Shown here: piece after piece, positions 1 to 6,283 of the stretch
Layout of the letters: each line of letters begins with the position of its first letter
Numbering within the stretch: the stretch's first letter is position 1
Assembly (NCBI GenBank): GCA_017997825.1
Contig: JAGOEH010000049.1
Span: 1 to 18,778 of the forward strand
Source: Candidatus Delongbacteria bacterium
GTDB lineage: Bacteria; JAGOEH01
Direction of reading: 5' to 3'
Length of the DNA stretch: 18,778 nt
Notes under the pieces: model-generated
The model's input: only the letters and a program-made list of their open reading frames with translations
Database searches by the model: none
What the model was told of the DNA's origin: nothing
Position numbers and translations under genes: made by a program

Positions 1-759
1 CCGTTATCCCGGGCCATGACTCGGCATATCCGTAATCTCAAAGATAAACGCTTTCGGAACCGATACCGGCAAACCCTGATCGAAGGGGATAAGCTGGTCA
101 TGGAGGCGCTAACCTGGTATGGCGGGTATATCGATATGCTTGTCGTCCGTGGAGAGGATCCTCCCCGCTGCTGGTTGACAGCTTGTTCGGTGCCGATTTA
201 TGCTGCTCCGGAATCGGTATTTGACGAGCTGAGCCTGGAGAAAACCCCCAGCGGCATTATGGCCGTGATTGCCGTTCCCCCAGCCGAACCATTCGATCCG
301 GGACCGCAAATCCTGGTACTGGATGCCATCATGGATCCCGGCAATATGGGGAGCTTGCTCCGATCGGCGGAGGCCTTTGGGATTAAATCCGTCATTACGG
401 ATATCGGGTGCGTCGAGCTATCCAATCCCAAAGTAATCAAGGCCTCGATGGGGTCCTATTTCCGGCTGAACCGCCATGAGCATTGGCGTTCCGATCAGAT
501 ACTCGGACTAATGAAAAATCATCATTACCAGGCTTTGGCACTGGACAGCCGTGGTGGAGATTCAATCTGGGATTACCGGCCTCACCGGCCGTGGCTGCTG
601 ATGGTGGGGAGCGAGTCGCATGGATTGTCCCCCGATTTTACCCCTTATATGACATGCCTCCATATTCCGATGGCTGGAAAGGCGGAATCACTCAATGCCT
701 CGGTCAGCGGAGCGATCGCGCTGGCGGTTTTGACCCGGAATACCCCGCCGATGACTTAG
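1..759 (+). CDS. SpoU/TrmH-family rRNA or tRNA 2'-O-ribose methyltransferase, probably cut at its 5' end
   Basis: This SPOUT-fold enzyme should transfer a methyl group from S-adenosylmethionine to a ribose 2'-OH in rRNA or tRNA. All three family motifs are readable, counting from the ATG at 16: motif 1 DPGNMGSLLRSAEAFG (about residues 107-122, with the catalytic-type Arg), motif 2 VGSESHGLS (near 197-205) and the knot motif 3 IPMAGKAESLNASVSGAIAL near the C-terminus. The first 30 residues (RNLKDKRFRNRY then LIEGDKLV) match the SpoU substrate-binding domain. The ATG at 16 has no Shine-Dalgarno site, and the frame stays open to base 1, giving LSRA before it. Family members often begin LSK-x-x-x-K-x-I-R-S-L, so the true start is probably upstream of the window. 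The target nucleotide cannot be read from sequence, so no symbol is given. Its stop overlaps the stop of the convergent response-regulator gene by a few bases. Confidence 0.92.
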   Translation, partial: PLSRAMTRHIRNLKDKRFRNRYRQTLIEGDKLVMEALTWYGGYIDMLVVRGEDPPRCWLTACSVPIYAAPESVFDELSLEKTPSGIMAVIAVPPAEPFDPGPQILVLDAIMDPGNMGSLLRSAEAFGIKSVITDIGCVELSNPKVIKASMGSYFRLNRHEHWRSDQILGLMKNHHYQALALDSRGGDSIWDYRPHRPWLLMVGSESHGLSPDFTPYMTCLHIPMAGKAESLNASVSGAIALAVLTRNTPPMT

Positions 760-1721
760 AGATACTTTTTTACCTTTTCTTCCAGGGTTTTTTTGTCGAT
801 CGGCTTTTTTATGAAATCATTGATACCGGCCTGGGATGCCTCGATGATGGTGGCTTTATCGACATGCGAGGTGATCATGATGATGGGAATGTTTTTATAT
901 ATCGGGAATTTGCTGATAAAACTGGGATGACGGATAATCTTGGCGCAATCGGTTCCACTGATCTCCCCCATCTCCTTATCCAATGTAATCAGGCTGATTT
1001 TGGGCAGTTGGGAATTGCGGGCATGATTTTCCAGAACTTTTAAGGCTTCCTTGCTGTCTTTGGCTTCGACCACGGCCCGATAATTTAGGGATTCCAGATT
1101 GGATTGAATGATCTTTCGCTGGGTGAGAGAGTCGTCGACAATCAAAATCGCTTGTGAAAACTGTTTCTCATCGACCGTATTTCCAATCTGGGCAATCCCA
1201 TCCAGACTCTCCCGGATATCGCCCAAGAGTCGCTGATATAGAGAAAACCCGGCCGTCAGGCTGATTACCGCTTCGTTTAATTGTGATTTGAAATCCTGGG
1301 GGTGATCAACCAATTCCTGCCACTTTTCCGGTTCCTGAGTCAGGAACGTCAAAAAATCGAGGGCCGGCTGGATCTGATCCACCGTTTCCTCCTCAACGAA
1401 TTTTTCCAGCAGATCGGATTGCCGAGTCCGGATTCCATACAGGGCGGTTTTAAACTGATTGAGCTGATCGCGGGTTTCCTTTAAAGCCGATTCGGTCTTG
1501 AAGGACGTACTGGGTGTATAGGACTGGGCCGGGGGAGAGGGAGGGCTGGATGAGGTTTTAATCCGGGGCTTGATTCCGGGAGAAGGCGTACCGCCGGCCG
1601 GTGCATCGACCGATTTGGCCATTCGCTGAAAGGTCTCCGATTGTATGGCCGCCAGTCCCGTCTCCATTCCCGCCGATTCCATCAGCTTTTCAAGCTTTTT
1701 CAATTTGTCTGATTTATCCAT
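756..1721 (-). CDS. Response regulator with C-terminal receiver domain and unassigned N-terminal region
   Basis: The last 130 residues form a CheY-like receiver domain. Counting from the ATG at 1721 (321 aa), I see the acidic pair in IVDDS (D196, D197), the likely phospho-acceptor D248 in TLDKEMG, the switch Thr284 in MITSH and Lys306 in KKPI, so the phosphorylation site looks intact. The first 35 residues are charged and helical. A Pro/Ser/Thr-rich linker (about 36-75) follows, then a helical segment of about 110 residues that I do not recognise. There is no DNA-binding, GGDEF or HD-GYP output domain after the receiver. I chose the ATG at 1721 because GAGGAA lies 5 nt before it; a TTG at 1754 would add 11 residues without a comparable site. 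No histidine kinase lies nearby, so its partner is unknown. It may be a regulator acting by protein contact. Confidence 0.85.
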   Translation of the reverse strand: MDKSDKLKKLEKLMESAGMETGLAAIQSETFQRMAKSVDAPAGGTPSPGIKPRIKTSSSPPSPPAQSYTPSTSFKTESALKETRDQLNQFKTALYGIRTRQSDLLEKFVEEETVDQIQPALDFLTFLTQEPEKWQELVDHPQDFKSQLNEAVISLTAGFSLYQRLLGDIRESLDGIAQIGNTVDEKQFSQAILIVDDSLTQRKIIQSNLESLNYRAVVEAKDSKEALKVLENHARNSQLPKISLITLDKEMGEISGTDCAKIIRHPSFISKFPIYKNIPIIMITSHVDKATIIEASQAGINDFIKKPIDKKTLEEKVKKYL

Positions 1722-1782
1722 AGTTTCCTCAATGGGTTTCTGATGACCGTCCAACTAAAATTATCTTCTCATCTCTCTATTC

Positions 1783-1810
1783 AATATAGGGTATTTCCTT
1801 ATCATGTCAA
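1783..1810 (-). promoter_or_regulatory. Sigma-70-type promoter for the response regulator
   Basis: Reading the minus strand, a perfect TTGACA occupies 1810-1805 and TATATT occupies 1788-1783, with a 16-nt spacer. Predicted transcription would begin near 1775, leaving a leader of about 54 nt before the ATG at 1721. The -35 box lies inside the left arm of the inverted repeat at 1804-1827. Confidence 0.55.
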
Positions 1811-1827
1811 TATTTTTTTATTGACAT
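1804..1827. repeat. 9-bp perfect inverted repeat holding two divergent -35 boxes
   Basis: ATGTCAATA at 1804-1812 and TATTGACAT at 1819-1827 are exact reverse complements around six T bases. Each arm contains TTGACA pointing outward. The element could simply reflect two consensus -35 boxes back to back, or it could also be an operator. As RNA it would form a hairpin, and a T-rich stretch follows on the plus strand, so a terminator role is a weaker alternative. Confidence 0.7.
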
Positions 1828-1849
1828 AAATATTTTTTTTTATTATTAT
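1821..1849 (+). promoter_or_regulatory. Sigma-70-type promoter for the 1929 gene cluster
   Basis: TTGACA at 1821-1826 is followed after 17 nt by TATTAT at 1844-1849, a six-of-six and a five-of-six match to the consensus, in a very A/T-rich setting. Transcription would begin near 1856. It would drive the secreted protein, the LytR_C protein and rsfS. Confidence 0.65.
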
Positions 1850-1897
1850 AGTAAATAAGAATTCAATTCAATGGTAAGGATTCAATCCGTTGATACA

Positions 1898-1911
1898 CTA
1901 TCTTCGGATAG
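1898..1911 (+). other. UUCG-tetraloop hairpin in the 5' leader of the 1929 gene
   Basis: CTATC (1898-1902), TTCG (1903-1906) and GATAG (1907-1911) form a five-pair stem closed as C(UUCG)G, a very stable tetraloop. It ends 5 nt before the Shine-Dalgarno AAGGAG (1917-1922). No T tract follows, so it is not a terminator. It may protect the 5' end of the mRNA or hold the ribosome site open. Confidence 0.5.
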
Positions 1912-1928
1912 CGGCCAAGGAGTCATTC

Positions 1929-2360
1929 ATGTATCGTCATCTCGTATTATGTCTGATGGTTTGGCTTGGTGCATCCAATTTAACGGCTCAGCTTCGTTTT
2001 GATGTGCCGAAGCTTTCTCCGTCTGCGGTTTTGAAACAGGTTAAAACATTGAACCTGAGATTCCATCATTCCTATTCGATGGAGTATTCCAGTTCATCCT
2101 GGGGGAGTGGATTGAGCGGTACCTATCTGAACACGATGGACTATCGGTTCAAGGTTCCGGTTCAATTGTCGCTGACGTGGGGAATACGAAATGTATTTAG
2201 CGGATATGATCGAAACGGTTCTCCCCGTCTGGTTCTGCCGAGACTTGACCTGCGATGGCAACCCTATAAGTCCCTCTGGATCGAGCTTCATTATCGCCAT
2301 ATTACGACACCCTACTATTCCCCCTTTGATTCGGATATTTGGAATCATGGCGATTTCTGA
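1929..2360 (+). CDS. Small secreted protein, possible outer-membrane beta-strand protein
   Basis: I do not recognise this 143-residue protein as a named family. It starts with a clear Sec signal peptide (hydrophobic LVLCLMVWLGA, likely cleaved after the Ala of LTAQ). The mature part is rich in aromatic residues in alternating patterns, for example YRFKVPVQLSLTWGIR and WIELHYRH. This resembles amphipathic beta strands of an outer-membrane or periplasmic protein, though it is too short for a large barrel. The start at 1929 is supported by AAGGAG at 1917-1922, 6 nt upstream; an in-frame start 39 nt earlier lacks such a site and would bury the signal peptide. It is the first gene after the promoter at 1821-1849. 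Its stop overlaps the Shine-Dalgarno site of the LytR_C gene, so the two are probably co-translated. Confidence 0.7.
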   Translation: MYRHLVLCLMVWLGASNLTAQLRFDVPKLSPSAVLKQVKTLNLRFHHSYSMEYSSSSWGSGLSGTYLNTMDYRFKVPVQLSLTWGIRNVFSGYDRNGSPRLVLPRLDLRWQPYKSLWIELHYRHITTPYYSPFDSDIWNHGDF

Positions 2361-2366
2361 GGACCA

Positions 2367-2753
2367 ATGCTCCGGAATCTGATCGGTTTTGGTCTGATAA
2401 GCGGCATAATCAGTCTGCTGGTCTGGTTGCCTTATAGCCTTGACAGGTCCATGATTCATCAGGGATCTTCTTTCAATCGAATCAAGATTCAGATCATGAA
2501 TGGAACCTCCCAGCAGGGAGCAGCCCGGGACCTGATGTATCACCTGATCCAACAGCAGTTTGATGTGTTGTCGATCGAAAACTATCCGCGGACCGATTTC
2601 CCTTTTAGTCTGGTGATTGACCGCAAAAATCGGGGGTCGGAGTTGCAGCGGCTGAAAAGGGCGACCGGTCTGAAGAAAGCCCTGTCGCTTCCGGATCAAA
2701 CAATTTATGATTTTACGATCATACTTGGAAAGGATATGCTGATCACACCATGA
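2367..2753 (+). CDS. Membrane-anchored LytR_C-domain protein
   Basis: This 128-residue protein has one N-terminal membrane segment (about residues 5-24, GFGLISGIISLLVWLPYSL) followed by a LytR C-terminal-type domain. The domain is shown by IKIQIMNGTSQQGAARDL near 39-56 (usual form V-x-V-L-N-G-x-x-x-x-G-x-A), a middle FSLVIDRKN strand and the closing FTIILGKDM (usual V-V-x-L-G-x-D). This domain occurs at the end of LytR-CpsA-Psr proteins and also alone; its own function is not settled. The catalytic LCP domain is absent, so this is not a wall-polymer ligase. GAGGA at 2359-2363 precedes the ATG by 3 nt and overlaps the upstream stop. Its last codon overlaps the ATG of rsfS (ATGA at 2750-2753), which suggests translational coupling. 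Confidence 0.8.
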   Translation: MLRNLIGFGLISGIISLLVWLPYSLDRSMIHQGSSFNRIKIQIMNGTSQQGAARDLMYHLIQQQFDVLSIENYPRTDFPFSLVIDRKNRGSELQRLKRATGLKKALSLPDQTIYDFTIILGKDMLITP

Positions 2754-3100
2754 GTAAACCAACACCAGAGATTATTGACGAGATTGTTCGTTGGATGGAT
2801 GACAAACAAGCCGATACGATCAGGTTGTACAATTTGCAGGGAAAATCGCCCCTGGCCGATTGGATGATTTTCTGTACCGGCCAAAGCGATGCTCAAGTTC
2901 GTGCGATTGCCGATTACTGTGAAGCGATGCTGGATCAGCAAGGAGAACGGTGCAGTTTCAAGGAGGGCTATACCGACGGGCGTTGGATTATCCTGGATTA
3001 TATTCATGTGATCATTCATGTCTTTCAGCCTGCCGTCCGTGATTATTACCGGATTGACCAGATCTGGAGCGAGTACCAGGCTACAGCCGATCCGGAATGA
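2750..3100 (+). CDS. rsfS: Ribosomal silencing factor RsfS (YbeB/Iojap family)
   Basis: RsfS binds ribosomal protein L14 on the 50S subunit and blocks joining to the 30S subunit, lowering translation when nutrients run short. The 116 residues match the usual family length. The two signature stretches are present: ADWMIFCTGQSDAQVRAIAD (about 36-55) and the C-terminal block with HVIIHVFQPAVRDYY and IDQIW, equal to the common D-x-x-V-V-H-V-F-x-x-x-x-R-x-x-Y-x-L-E-x-L-W. In many bacteria rsfS follows nadD; here it follows a LytR_C gene with a 4-base ATGA overlap, so its synthesis is tied to an envelope-type protein. The r-protein promoter begins about 60 nt downstream, so rsfS is probably the end of its own transcript. 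Confidence 0.95.
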   Translation: MSKPTPEIIDEIVRWMDDKQADTIRLYNLQGKSPLADWMIFCTGQSDAQVRAIADYCEAMLDQQGERCSFKEGYTDGRWIILDYIHVIIHVFQPAVRDYYRIDQIWSEYQATADPE

Positions 3101-3126
3101 TTCATCCTGAATCCATATCGGATGAA
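3101..3126. repeat. 7-bp inverted repeat just after rsfS
   Basis: TTCATCC (3101-3107) and GGATGAA (3120-3126) are perfect reverse complements around a 12-nt loop, starting directly after the rsfS stop. No run of T follows on the plus strand, so it is not a typical intrinsic terminator. It might mark the 3' end of the rsfS mRNA by a Rho-dependent or stabilising route. Confidence 0.4.
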
Positions 3127-3160
3127 GGTGGTTAGGGGAAACTGCCGAATAAAAAATGAC

Positions 3161-3189
3161 TTGACAACCATAGTGAATTTTAATATATT
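3161..3189 (+). promoter_or_regulatory. Strong sigma-70-type promoter of the rplM-rpsI operon
   Basis: TTGACA (3161-3166), a 17-nt spacer and TATATT (3184-3189) form a near-consensus promoter. Transcription would start near 3196, giving a leader of about 57 nt before the rplM TTG. No other promoter of this quality is visible between here and frr, so it may feed the whole translation block. Confidence 0.7.
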
Positions 3190-3252
3190 TATATGGTTAT
3201 GTGCCTTGTGATGTACGTTTTATCCTGTTCAACCCCCCAAGGAGGACCCGCA

Positions 3253-3684
3253 TTGAAGAGTTACATGCCTGTGAAGAAGGATGTTGGCAACAAATGGGTC
3301 TTGATTGACGCTGACGGTATGGTGTTAGGTCGTCTGGCTACTCAGATCGCCATGATACTGCGTGGTAAGACCAAGCCCTACTACATTAATCATCTCGATT
3401 GTGGTGACAGCGTCATCATTATCAATGCCGACAAAATCAAAACGACCGGTGGAAAAGAAAAGAAGAAGGTTTATTTTCATCATTCCGGTTTACCGGGCGG
3501 AGCCAAGTTTGTTGAGCTCAGCCATCTGAAAAAGCAGAAGCCGACCGAAATCATTCGTCATGCCGTTAAAGGAATGATTCCCAATACGGTCATGGGTCGC
3601 CATCAGATCAAGAAACTGCATGTTTATACCGGGACAGAGCATCCCCATCAGGCTCAGCAGCCCGAAACCATTATTCTAAAGTAG
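3253..3684 (+). CDS. rplM: 50S ribosomal protein L13
   Basis: L13 is an early-assembly protein of the large subunit. The 143 residues equal the normal length of about 142. Family blocks are seen in order: SYMPVKK, WVLIDADGMVLGRLATQIA, LRGKTKPYYINHLDCGDSVI, the HHSGLPGG turn, and the C-terminal MIPNTVMGRHQIKKLHVYTG and HPHQAQQP. I place the start at the TTG at 3253 because AAGGAGG (3239-3245) lies 7 nt before it and the protein then begins exactly where L13 normally does. An upstream in-frame ATG would add 20 residues unrelated to L13, and the internal ATG at 3265 would lose the conserved SYMP start. It is the first gene after the 3161-3189 promoter. rpsI begins 9 nt after its stop. Confidence 0.97.
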   Translation: MKSYMPVKKDVGNKWVLIDADGMVLGRLATQIAMILRGKTKPYYINHLDCGDSVIIINADKIKTTGGKEKKKVYFHHSGLPGGAKFVELSHLKKQKPTEIIRHAVKGMIPNTVMGRHQIKKLHVYTGTEHPHQAQQPETIILK

Positions 3685-3693
3685 GAGGCACCA

Positions 3694-4086
3694 TTGCCCA
3701 ACACGGCTTTTCAAGCAACAGGACGCCGTAAAAGCTCCGTTGCCCGAGTTCGATTAGTACCGGGAAAAGGGACGATCACCGTCAATGCCCGCAATTGTCA
3801 GGATTATTTTGTGCGTAGTGCACTCAATCAGATTATTAATCAACCGTTTCAGGTCACCAATACCAAAGGTAAGTTTGATGTGATCGCCAATGTTTGCGGC
3901 GGTGGTGTCGCCGGACAGGCTGGAGCATTAAGACTCGGCATCGCGCGGGCTCTGCTCAAGGTCGATCTGGAGCTGCGCCCCAATCTTAAACGGGCTGGTC
4001 TGTTGACCCGTGATCCCCGGCAGAAAGAACGTAAAAAATACGGTCTGGCCGCTGCCCGGAAGCGTTACCAGTTCTCAAAACGTTAA
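3694..4086 (+). CDS. rpsI: 30S ribosomal protein S9
   Basis: S9 is part of the small-subunit head, and its C-terminal tail reaches the P-site tRNA. The 130 residues match the family. Visible blocks are [20 protein letters not shown] (about 9-28), [19 protein letters not shown] (68-87), [15 protein letters not shown] and the universal tail QFSKR. The final K-R, which contacts tRNA, is present. The start is TTG, fixed by AGGAGG (3683-3688) 5 nt upstream; that site overlaps the rplM stop codon, so the two genes are tightly coupled. This is the second TTG-started ribosomal gene in a row. A 74-nt gap with a folded element separates it from rpsB. Confidence 0.97.
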   Translation: MPNTAFQATGRRKSSVARVRLVPGKGTITVNARNCQDYFVRSALNQIINQPFQVTNTKGKFDVIANVCGGGVAGQAGALRLGIARALLKVDLELRPNLKRAGLLTRDPRQKERKKYGLAAARKRYQFSKR

Positions 4087-4100
4087 CCCTATCATGCTGA

Positions 4101-4140
4101 CTGTCTCCATCCCTCCTGTGCAAACAGCATTCGGAGACAG
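4101..4140 (+). promoter_or_regulatory. Two-tier RNA hairpin before rpsB, candidate S2 autoregulatory leader
   Basis: An 8-bp perfect outer stem, CTGTCTCC (4101-4108) with GGAGACAG (4133-4140), encloses a second hairpin CTGT-GCAA-ACAG (4116-4127) whose loop GCAA is of the stable GNRA class. Unpaired strands of 7 and 5 nt join the two stems as an internal loop. The element ends 8 nt before the rpsB Shine-Dalgarno AAGGAG (4149-4154). There is no T tract, which argues against a simple terminator. In Escherichia coli the rpsB-tsf operon is repressed by S2 through its leader RNA, so a similar role is plausible here; homology to known S2 leaders was not tested. Confidence 0.5.
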
Positions 4141-4160
4141 CCGAATCCAAGGAGCTTAGA

Positions 4161-4925
4161 ATGCAAGAAATATCAATCGACGCTATGCTTGAAGCCGGGG
4201 TTCATTTCGGACATCAGACCCAGCGCTGGAATCCGAAAATGAAGAAGTTTATCTTTACCGCCCGGAATGGAATCTATATTATTGACTTAAAAAAAACCTT
4301 AAAAAATATGGAAGAAGCCTGTAATGCCGTCGGCAGCATCGTCGCCAAAGGGAAACGGATCATGTTTGTCGGCACCAAAAAACAGGCCAAGGTTATTATT
4401 CGCCAGGAAGCCGAACGCTCCGGTGAGTACTTCATCGTAGAACGATGGTTGGGCGGAATGCTGACCAATTTTCAGACGATCCGTAAAAATCTGGAAAAGC
4501 TATATAAAATTGAGGATATGTTCGAAAATGGGAGCATCAACCGGCTGGCTAAAAAGGAAATCCTGAATTACAGCCGGGAACGTGACAAGATGATCAATAT
4601 TCTGGGAGGTATCCGAGGAATGAAGGACCTTCCGGGAGCACTATTTGTAATCGATCCCAAAAATGAAAAGATTGCGGTGGCGGAAGCCAACCGACTCAAC
4701 ATACCGGTCATTGCCATTATCGATACCAACTGTGATCCGGACCCGATCGATTACCCCATCCCAGCCAATGATGACGCTATCCGGTCAATCGCCCTCATTA
4801 GCCGCCAGATCTCGACTTCTATTTTGGAAGCCAAAGCGGTCAACAAAGAAGGCTCTGATGCTGATGAATTTCAACCGGTGGAGGTTAAACCGGCGGAAGC
4901 TCCGGCTGAAGCGGCTGGAAACTAA
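4161..4925 (+). CDS. rpsB: 30S ribosomal protein S2
   Basis: S2 sits at the junction of head and body of the 30S subunit and is needed for binding of S1 in organisms that have it. The 254 residues show the family in order: AMLEAGVHFGHQTQRWNPKM near the start, IFTARNGIYIIDLKKT, IMFVGTKKQA, the ERWLGGMLTNFQTIRK block, GIRGMKDLPGALFVIDP, and the closing IPVIAIIDTNCDPDPIDYPI with NDDAIRSI. The last 25 residues are an Ala/Glu/Pro-rich tail, which often varies in S2. AAGGAG lies 6 nt before the ATG. The gene starts right after a structured leader and is followed 37 nt later by the preferred tsf start, the usual rpsB-tsf pair. Confidence 0.98.
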   Translation: MQEISIDAMLEAGVHFGHQTQRWNPKMKKFIFTARNGIYIIDLKKTLKNMEEACNAVGSIVAKGKRIMFVGTKKQAKVIIRQEAERSGEYFIVERWLGGMLTNFQTIRKNLEKLYKIEDMFENGSINRLAKKEILNYSRERDKMINILGGIRGMKDLPGALFVIDPKNEKIAVAEANRLNIPVIAIIDTNCDPDPIDYPIPANDDAIRSIALISRQISTSILEAKAVNKEGSDADEFQPVEVKPAEAPAEAAGN

Positions 4926-4962
4926 TGAGATTCAACGATAACGACAAAGGAGCATGAGCGAT

Positions 4963-5559
4963 ATGGAAATTACAGCCAAGATGGTACAAGAATTGAGGGA
5001 AAAAACCGGAGTGGGAATGATGGATTGCAAGAAGGCACTGGGAGAAACCCAGGGTGATTTCGAAAAGGCCATCGACCTCTTGCGGAAAAAGGGGATGGCG
5101 ACGGCGGCCAAGCGCGCCGATAAAGAAACCCATGAAGGGGTGATCGCATCCTATATTCACAGCAATCACAAGCTGGGTGTGATGGTCGAAATCAACTGCG
5201 AAACCGATTTTGTGGCTAAAACCGATGCCTTTGTGGCGTTTGCGCATGATATGTGTATGCAGATCGCCGCCGCCAATCCGATCGCCGTCAGCCGCGAAGA
5301 GATCCCGGCCGATGTGGTGGAAAAGGAAAAAGAGATCTATCGGGCTCAGCTGATCAATGAAGGCAAACCCGAAAAAATGATCGATAAAATCATGGAAGGC
5401 AAACTCAATAAATTCTATGCCGATGCGGTTTTGACTGAACAGAAGTACATCAAAAAGGATGATATCACGGTCCAGGATTACCTTAACGAAATGGTCGCCA
5501 AGACCGGCGAACGCATCCAGATCAAACGCTTTGTCCGTTTTCAGCTGGGGCAGAACTAA
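4963..5559 (+). CDS. tsf: Translation elongation factor Ts, short form
   Basis: EF-Ts recycles EF-Tu by exchanging GDP for GTP. The N-terminal UBA-like helix bundle carries the signature LREKTGVGMMDCKKAL, and the core contains INCETDFVAKTDAF, with the TDFVA motif that contacts EF-Tu. At 198 residues it is the short form with one core repeat, rather than the protein of about 283 residues in E. coli. An ATG at 4954 would add three residues, but the Shine-Dalgarno AAGGAG (4947-4952) is only 1 nt before it. The ATG at 4963, 10 nt from that site, fits better and gives the usual MEITA-type start. Its TAA overlaps the first base of the pyrH ATG. Confidence 0.96.
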   Translation: MEITAKMVQELREKTGVGMMDCKKALGETQGDFEKAIDLLRKKGMATAAKRADKETHEGVIASYIHSNHKLGVMVEINCETDFVAKTDAFVAFAHDMCMQIAAANPIAVSREEIPADVVEKEKEIYRAQLINEGKPEKMIDKIMEGKLNKFYADAVLTEQKYIKKDDITVQDYLNEMVAKTGERIQIKRFVRFQLGQN

Positions 5560-6263
5560 TGATGATCCGGCGGATCCTGCTTAAAGTGAGCGGTGAAGCC
5601 TTGTCTAATCGTGATGATGTTTTTGATCATAATATTCTGAGCTATTTCAGCCAAGAGCTGCTACCTCTGGTTGCAGAGGGGGTAGAAGTAGGAATCGTCT
5701 GTGGGGGAGGTAACATTTTTCGAGGCCTCCCCGCCAGCCGAGAATCGAGTATCAACCGAGTCGCCGCAGACCAGATCGGGATGATGGCGACGGTATTGAA
5801 CGGGCTGATGCTGCGAGCCGCCCTGGAAGAGGCCGGATGTCCCTGCGATGTCTATTCAAGCTTCGCAGTCGGCTCGATCCTGCCGACCTTCGATGCCCGA
5901 AATGCAATAGCCCAACTGCAAAAAAAACGAGTGGTGATTGTATCTGGTGGTACCGGAAACCCTTATTTTTCGACCGATACAGCCGGAGCCCTGCGAGCGC
6001 TTGAGCTGCAGGCCGATTATCTGGTTAAAGCCACCAAAGTTGACGGCGTGTTCGACCGGGATCCGGTTCATCATCCCGATGCCGTCAAATTCTCCACCCT
6101 CAGTCTGCAGGATGCTCTCGAAAAAAACCTGAAAGTGATGGATCTGACCGCACTGGCACTATGCGCGGATAACCGGTTGCCTGTCTATGTCTATAATTTT
6201 TTTAAATCCGGTGAATTGAGATCGTTCATTGCCGGTGCCGGTTCGGGTACCTACGTCTCATAG
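5559..6263 (+). CDS. pyrH: Uridylate (UMP) kinase
   Basis: PyrH phosphorylates UMP to UDP with ATP in pyrimidine nucleotide synthesis. It belongs to the amino-acid-kinase fold and normally acts as a hexamer. Family motifs over 234 residues are LLKVSGEAL (7-15), VCGGGNIFRG (about 48-57), ADQIGMMATVLNGL (70-83), VSGGTGNPYFSTDTAGALRA (about 128-147) and KATKVDGVFDRDP (157-169). The start overlaps the tsf stop (TAATG), so it should be coupled to tsf translation; a second ATG follows directly and either could serve. The nearest purine-rich site, GGGG about 8 nt upstream, is weak, in line with coupling. frr starts 20 nt after its stop. Confidence 0.97.
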   Translation: MMIRRILLKVSGEALSNRDDVFDHNILSYFSQELLPLVAEGVEVGIVCGGGNIFRGLPASRESSINRVAADQIGMMATVLNGLMLRAALEEAGCPCDVYSSFAVGSILPTFDARNAIAQLQKKRVVIVSGGTGNPYFSTDTAGALRALELQADYLVKATKVDGVFDRDPVHHPDAVKFSTLSLQDALEKNLKVMDLTALALCADNRLPVYVYNFFKSGELRSFIAGAGSGTYVS

Positions 6264-6283
6264 CCAGCATAGAAAGGATCAGT

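Noticed and set aside
483-1043. Plus-strand open frame running from the methyltransferase gene into the response-regulator region
   Set aside because: It overlaps the SpoU motif 2 and 3 region in another frame and the receiver domain on the other strand, both of which are clearly real.
2094-2765. Open frame of 223 codons on the minus strand across the secreted-protein and LytR_C genes
   Set aside because: It spans two plus-strand genes with good ribosome sites and coupled stops. Its product shows no signal, domain or repeat.
3101-3126. Inverted repeat after rsfS as an intrinsic terminator
   Set aside because: The stem is good but no T run follows, so only a plain inverted repeat is recorded.
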